Of a DNA stretch of 64,000 bases, positions 60,204 to 64,000 are shown piece after piece. The stretch spans positions 4,031,501 to 4,095,500 of the forward strand of contig NZ_JACHIV010000001.1 of NCBI RefSeq assembly GCF_014203325.1, in the 5' to 3' direction. Every line of letters begins with the position of its first letter. Position 1 is the stretch's first letter. The position numbers and the translations under genes were made by a program. The notes beneath the pieces are model-generated. The model was given only the letters and a program-made list of their open reading frames with translations. It ran no database searches and was not told the DNA's origin. Origin of the DNA: Saccharopolyspora gloriosae (GTDB taxonomy: Bacteria > Actinomycetota > Actinomycetes > Mycobacteriales > Pseudonocardiaceae).

Positions 60204-60944
60204 GTGCAGTTCCGCATGTCGCGCCGTCCGACGGCGTCCGCGTTATCCGCTCTCGTGCTGACTCCGATGCTGCTGGCCGCACCCGGCAGCGCCGCCGCCG
60301 ACCCCGGCAGCGCCGCGACCCGGTTCGGCTGGGCCGGTGATCTGGTGCGGGAGGACGACTTCGACGGCGACGAACTCGGCCCCGGCTGGAACCTCTACGA
60401 CGGTCCCGGCCACGCGGGCAACGGCGTCCGCTCACCGGAGCAGGTCGGCGTCGCCGACGGCGTGCTGCGCATCGACGGCACCGAGGACGGCACCACCGGC
60501 GGCGTGTCCTGGGAACCGGGACAACTGCACGGCCGGTGGGAGGCGCGGGCGAGGTACACGCCGGGAACCGCCGCGTACCACCAGGTCCTGATCCTGTGGC
60601 CGGACGCGGAGGACTTCCCGGTGGGCGGTGAGGTCGACTATTCCGAGGTGTCCGATCCGCAGCGGCGGCGGCTGGAGTTCTTCCTGCACTACGGGGAGAA
60701 CAACGACCAGGTCAGCGCCGAGCGGACCGTGGACATGACGACCTGGCACGACTACGCCGTCGAGTGGACGCCGCAGCACGTGATCGGCTACGTCGACGGG
60801 GTCGAGTTCTTCCGCTCGGAGGACCCGGAGACGATCCCGCCGCGCGCGATGCACCCCACGATCCAGCTCGACTGGTTCCCCGACGGCGGCCCGCGCGGCA
60901 CCGGCGCGATGGAGGTGGATCGGATCCGGCAGTACCGGCTCTGA
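60204..60944 (+). CDS. secreted glycoside hydrolase family 16 protein
   Basis: A 246-residue protein with a signal peptide (basic start MSRRP, hydrophobic core, cleavage likely after GSAAA) and a GH16 jelly-roll. The catalytic motif ExDxxE is present as E143-V-D145-Y-S-E148. LHGRWEARARYTPG and WHDYAVEWTPQHVIGYVDG are family strands. Members cut beta-1,3(4)-glucans, galactans or transfer glycans. GTG 60204 has GGGGAGG about five bases upstream. A TTA codon (60243-60245) lies in the signal peptide. It is probably co-transcribed with the membrane SARP-like gene. Confidence 0.87.
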   Translation: MQFRMSRRPTASALSALVLTPMLLAAPGSAAADPGSAATRFGWAGDLVREDDFDGDELGPGWNLYDGPGHAGNGVRSPEQVGVADGVLRIDGTEDGTTGGVSWEPGQLHGRWEARARYTPGTAAYHQVLILWPDAEDFPVGGEVDYSEVSDPQRRRLEFFLHYGENNDQVSAERTVDMTTWHDYAVEWTPQHVIGYVDGVEFFRSEDPETIPPRAMHPTIQLDWFPDGGPRGTGAMEVDRIRQYRL

Positions 60945-60997
60945 ACCGCCGAATCCTCGGCAGGTGACGGAGATCCGGCCGGGCGGATGCTCCGAGC

Positions 60998-62086
60998 TCA
61001 GGCCCGCACCGGTCGCCAGCCTCCATCGTCGTCGTCGAGCCATTCCTGACCCACCGGGTCCGGCCGGGCGGTGTCGGTCAGCCACGCGGTCGCGTCCGGG
61101 TCCCAGCCCGCCAGCACCGAGGCGAGGCCGTCCTCGACGGGAACGGCGAGCCCGGCGGTTGCGAGGTAACCGGCCGCGGTGAGGTGCACGGCGTCGAACT
61201 CCCGCGCCACCGCCGACCAGTCGGGGATCACCCAGCGCCCGTCCCGGCCCGTGGCGCGGAACCAGTCGTGCCGTCGCCCGGCGGTCACCTCCAGCGGGAA
61301 GCGGCGGCAGAGCCGCGCCCACGCCTCGGGCCCGTCGATCTCGTGCACCGCCACGTCGGACGGGACCGCCACGTCGCGGACCGTCGCGCGCTCCCAGCCC
61401 ATCGAGTCCTCCACGAACCGCAGGCCCGCCGGACCGAGCTCACCGAGGCGCCGCGTGGTGTGGAGCAGGTCGGCGAGCACCGGCGCGGACCACCAGCTCC
61501 CGCTGACCGGCGCGCCGAGCTCGCGGGCCCGCGCCCGGGAGCGGGCTTCGCCCTCGTCCTCGTTCTCCCGCCACCGCACCAGGTTCTCGGCCGCGGCTCC
61601 GGAGCGCGTGCGCCCCGGCGCATCGCTGAACTCCACCACGCACTGCGCGGTGGGGTCGATCCCCGCCGCCCACCAGTGCGCCGCGGCGCTCGTGGCGACC
61701 TGGGCGGCGATCCGCCCGAGCGGGGCGTGGAACTCCGGCCCGGCGATCAGGACGTCCCCGCCGTCCGGTTCCTGCCAGTAGCGCGCGCGGTCGACCGCCG
61801 CCGCCAATGCGTGCGCCAGTTCCCGCTCGCCGGGTTCGCGCAGCGGCACGTCCACCAGCAGCTCGGCGACCTCACCGGGAGTCGGGTGCGGCCTGGGCAG
61901 GTCGGCTCCGGGGCCGAAGAGGACGCCCGCCTCACCACGGGCCAGATCGAGGTCGTACGTCGCGTAGAAGGCCGCGCGGTGGAGGGCGATGCCTTCCGGT
62001 GTGCCTTGCCCCAGCACCCGCGCCAGCTCGAAGCACAGCCGACGCCCGCGCGGACCCGCGAGCAGCACGTGCGGTTCGATCGACAT
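60998..62086 (-). CDS. hypothetical protein, actinobacterial
   Basis: A 362-residue, acidic, apparently cytosolic protein with no membrane segment or signal peptide. Coding bias and the GGAGGGGGAACCT site before ATG 62086 support a real gene. The first lines (LLAGPRGRRLCFELARVLG) and the Trp-rich middle (SAAAHWWAAGIDPTAQ, VSGSWWSAPVLADLLHT) do not match a family I know. It stands alone, convergent with the GH16 gene and divergent from the dienelactone hydrolase gene. Confidence 0.75.
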   Translation of the reverse strand: MSIEPHVLLAGPRGRRLCFELARVLGQGTPEGIALHRAAFYATYDLDLARGEAGVLFGPGADLPRPHPTPGEVAELLVDVPLREPGERELAHALAAAVDRARYWQEPDGGDVLIAGPEFHAPLGRIAAQVATSAAAHWWAAGIDPTAQCVVEFSDAPGRTRSGAAAENLVRWRENEDEGEARSRARARELGAPVSGSWWSAPVLADLLHTTRRLGELGPAGLRFVEDSMGWERATVRDVAVPSDVAVHEIDGPEAWARLCRRFPLEVTAGRRHDWFRATGRDGRWVIPDWSAVAREFDAVHLTAAGYLATAGLAVPVEDGLASVLAGWDPDATAWLTDTARPDPVGQEWLDDDDGGWRPVRA

Positions 62087-62444
62087 AGGTTCCCCCTCCC
62101 GCGATCCGAGGCGCGTGCAGCAGAACACGCGAAAACCCGTCCCCGCCACGAAATTTCGCAGCGGTACGGCTGAGCGTCGACGAGGACCCGCCCGGTCATG
62201 CGCGGTCGCCTGCGCCGCGAGCCAGGAAACCGGTCCCGCACCGTCGCCGGTGGGCTAAGCTGCGCGACGATGACCACCGGGATGGCCACGTGCCGCGCAC
62301 AGATCGGTGACCCGGTGCTCCGCTGAGCGCCGCGGGGACCGGCACGGTCCCGCCGATCGAACGAGGACTTCGCGCCACCGCACGAGGTCCGCCTCCGTCG
62401 TGTCGTTCGCAGTTCCGACGAAACGACCACGACAGGACGGATTC
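62087..62444. other. 358-base divergent intergenic region
   Basis: The region between the hypothetical protein and dienelactone hydrolase starts should hold both promoters. I could not place a convincing -35/-10 pair, inverted repeat or small gene in it. Confidence 0.4.
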
Positions 62445-63191
62445 ATGGCCACCAGGACCTTGCAGATTCCCACCACCGACGGCCGGGCCGAGGCTTTCGC
62501 CGCGTTCCCCGATGACGGCGAGCGGCACCCGGGAGTGCTGATGTACATGGATGCCTTCGGCATCCGCCCCGCGCTGCGGCAGCTGGCCGTCGAACTGGCC
62601 GAGCACGGGTACTACGTGCTCGTGCCCCACGTCTTCTACCGCCACGGCCCGGTACCCGTCGTCGAGCTCCCCGACCACATCGGAGGTGAGGACCGGGACG
62701 CGCTCATCGGCCGGCTGATGCCCTTGATCGAACTGCACACGACCGATCGCGTCCTCAGCGATGCCGACGCCTACCTCCGGTTCCTCACCACCCGGCCCGA
62801 AGTCGTCGCCGGTCCGGTCGCGGTGACCGGCTACTGCATAGGCGGCCTCCTCGCGATGCGCACCGCGTCGGCGCACCCGGACGAAGTAGCCGCCGTCGCC
62901 GGATTCCACGGTCCCGTCGTCGCCGACGGACCTGACGGCCTGCGCCGCATGCTCGCCACGATCACCGCCCAGGTCCACCTCGGCCACGCCGAATCCGACC
63001 TGACGCCCGACGATCTCGACGAGCTCAGCCGGACGCTGGAGGCCGCGGGGCTCGACCACACCTCCGAGATCTACCCCGGAACGCTCCACGGCTTCACCAT
63101 GTCCGACACCGACGCCTTCGACCCCGCCGCGATGCGACAGCACTGGGACCGCCTGCTCCCGCTCCTCGACCGCGCGCTGACCGACGGCTGA
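62445..63191 (+). CDS. dienelactone hydrolase family protein
   Basis: A 248-residue alpha/beta hydrolase. The nucleophile elbow VTGYCIGGLLAMRTA carries a cysteine, as in dienelactone hydrolases; Asp is expected near LGHAESDLTPDD and His in PGTLHGFTMSD. Classical members open dienelactone in chloroaromatic degradation, but genomic copies are mostly of unknown substrate. Start ATG 62445 has ACAGGACGG upstream. It is monocistronic, followed by a long hairpin. Confidence 0.87.
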   Translation: MATRTLQIPTTDGRAEAFAAFPDDGERHPGVLMYMDAFGIRPALRQLAVELAEHGYYVLVPHVFYRHGPVPVVELPDHIGGEDRDALIGRLMPLIELHTTDRVLSDADAYLRFLTTRPEVVAGPVAVTGYCIGGLLAMRTASAHPDEVAAVAGFHGPVVADGPDGLRRMLATITAQVHLGHAESDLTPDDLDELSRTLEAAGLDHTSEIYPGTLHGFTMSDTDAFDPAAMRQHWDRLLPLLDRALTDG

Positions 63192-63204
63192 GGGTTCCGC
63201 TCTC

Positions 63205-63255
63205 CGCCGGATTCGCCGCCCGCACCCTGATCCGCAGGCGGAGGCGAATCCGGCG
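63205..63255. terminator. long inverted repeat after the dienelactone hydrolase gene
   Basis: CGCCGGATTCGCC (63205-63217) pairs perfectly with GGCGAATCCGGCG (63243-63255) across 25 bases, 13 bases after the stop. Position and stability suit a terminator. It also lies between this gene and the convergent tatA-like gene. No gene is visible in 63256-63502. Confidence 0.6.
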
Positions 63256-63502
63256 TGGCGGCTCCCGCGTCAGCGGCCGGTCGCCACGGACGGCCCGAGC
63301 ACGAGCCCTGGGTCCGATCGGTCAGCCGCCGTCCCGAAGCCGCGTCGCAGGACGCGCAGCAGAACGCCTGGTGCAGCGCCCTCCGGTGCCCCACCACGCA
63401 CGGTGCGGCGACGTCCGCGCGGCGGGTTCTTCCTCGTCGTACCTGACGGGCGCGGACGGTGATCCGAACGCCGCGGCCTCCGCAGCAGCGGACGGCGCCT
63501 CG

Positions 63503-63757
63503 TCAGCTCGCGGTCTCGTCGCGCCGTTCGCCGCGGGCCCCGGAGCCGTTCGGGGAGTTCTCGCCGGGGTTCGCCGAGGGCCGGTCCCGCGCGGCGCGGG
63601 CCGCTGCCTCGTCCTCCTGCATCCCGCGCGCCTCCGCCTTGAACACGCGCGCCGACTGCCCGAGGGAGCGCGCCACCTCCGGCAGCTTGCTCGCGCCGAA
63701 CAGCAGCACCACGACGCCGACGAGGACGACCAGCTCCCACCCGCCCGGCAAACCCAT
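63503..63757 (-). CDS. tatA: twin-arginine translocase subunit TatA
   Basis: An 84-residue TatA/E family protein. A short N-terminal membrane helix (ELVVLVGVVVLLFGASKLPE) with the FGxxKLP hinge is followed by an amphipathic helix (ARSLGQSARVFKAEARGM) and a charged tail. TatA oligomers form the pore that exports folded proteins. ATG 63757 has GAGAGG eight bases upstream. No tatC or tatB gene is adjacent; in many actinobacteria tatAC lies near the proteasome genes, so this may be an extra copy. Confidence 0.88.
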   Translation of the reverse strand: MGLPGGWELVVLVGVVVLLFGASKLPEVARSLGQSARVFKAEARGMQEDEAAARAARDRPSANPGENSPNGSGARGERRDETAS

Positions 63758-64000
63758 CTCCTGCACCTCTCCTCTGGTTCGACGCACTTCCCGCCCGGGT
63801 GCGGACGCGGAAGGCCGGACGGCCGAACGAAGTTCGATCTCGGGGCCCGTCCGGGTCCGCCGGGCGACGATCACCGGGTTCGGCCCGACCGGGGCCTGCC
63901 CCGAAGTCGAGCGCGGCAGGCCGGACGGGGTGGGCCGAGGGCGTCGGCGCGTGCTCGCCGACGGTCTCTCTCGGGCATGACTCCTCGTTCCAGGTCACCT
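63758..64000. other. right edge of the window, upstream of tatA
   Basis: About 240 bases of GC-rich sequence upstream of the TatA start run to the window edge. Open frames here show no motif. The tatA promoter should lie here but was not pinpointed. Confidence 0.3.

Noticed and set aside
1-64000. tRNA, rRNA, CRISPR array, transposase or integrase
   Set aside because: Looked for typical sequences, regular direct repeats and DDE or tyrosine-recombinase motifs. None was seen.

Overview
The window is about 64 kb of very GC-rich DNA with strong GC bias at third codon positions, many GTG starts, Shine-Dalgarno sites of the GGAGG type, and chains of genes joined by ATGA or GTGA overlaps. SARP-type regulators, NRPS genes, a calerythrin-like EF-hand protein and rare TTA codons point to a filamentous actinomycete. 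Pseudonocardiales (Saccharopolyspora/Amycolatopsis-like) is my inference. No rRNA, tRNA, CRISPR array, integrase or transposase was seen.

Region 1 (1-19.7 kb) looks like specialised metabolism built on anthranilate. One tightly packed strand carries an aryl-CoA ligase (cut by the window edge), a fused FAD monooxygenase/old-yellow-enzyme protein of the 2-aminobenzoyl-CoA monooxygenase/reductase type, an enoyl-CoA hydratase with a zinc ribbon, a paired acyl-CoA dehydrogenase, a ketol-acid reductoisomerase, a fused anthranilate synthase and a class II DAHP synthase. Two exporters, a FadR-type and two Lrp-type regulators, a dihydroxy-acid dehydratase and a DegT aminotransferase follow. Because the block makes its own chorismate entry enzyme and anthranilate synthase, I read it as a biosynthetic route that makes, activates and dearomatises anthranilate, rather than as plain anthranilate catabolism. 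The product is unknown and the cluster probably continues to the left.

Region 2 (19.7-38.3 kb) is accessory and housekeeping material: an EF-hand protein, an SDR/SDR/monooxygenase operon under a divergent LysR gene with a perfect LysR box, a YbaK deacylase, an XRE-cupin regulator, a hydroxynitrile-lyase-like cupin, an FAD monooxygenase with its own LysR gene, an erythritol/threitol dehydrogenase plus polyol permease with a SorC-type regulator, and an MmpL transporter with a repeat-bearing tail. Three gene relics (FGGY kinase, PfpI, SDR) lie between these genes.

Region 3 (37.3-52.2 kb) is a compact NRPS locus. A ketosynthase III gene is divergent from a nine-gene overlapping operon: isochorismatase-like hydrolase, Cys-type thioesterase-like protein, free carrier protein, SHMT-like enzyme, A-T NRPS with a condensation-domain remnant, free NRPS-type methyltransferase, second Cys thioesterase-like protein, C-A-MT-T-TE NRPS, and a P450 lacking the ExxR arginine. 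The layout predicts a very small, doubly methylated peptide, perhaps a dipeptide or its dimer.

Region 4 (52.3-64 kb) holds a four-gene overlapping operon (J-domain-like membrane protein, GrpE-like protein, Hsp70-like protein, TPR/membrane/OmpA-like protein). It is divergent from a SARP-like regulator fused through a membrane segment to an extracellular domain, which is followed by a secreted family-16 glycoside hydrolase. A hypothetical protein, a dienelactone hydrolase and TatA close the window.
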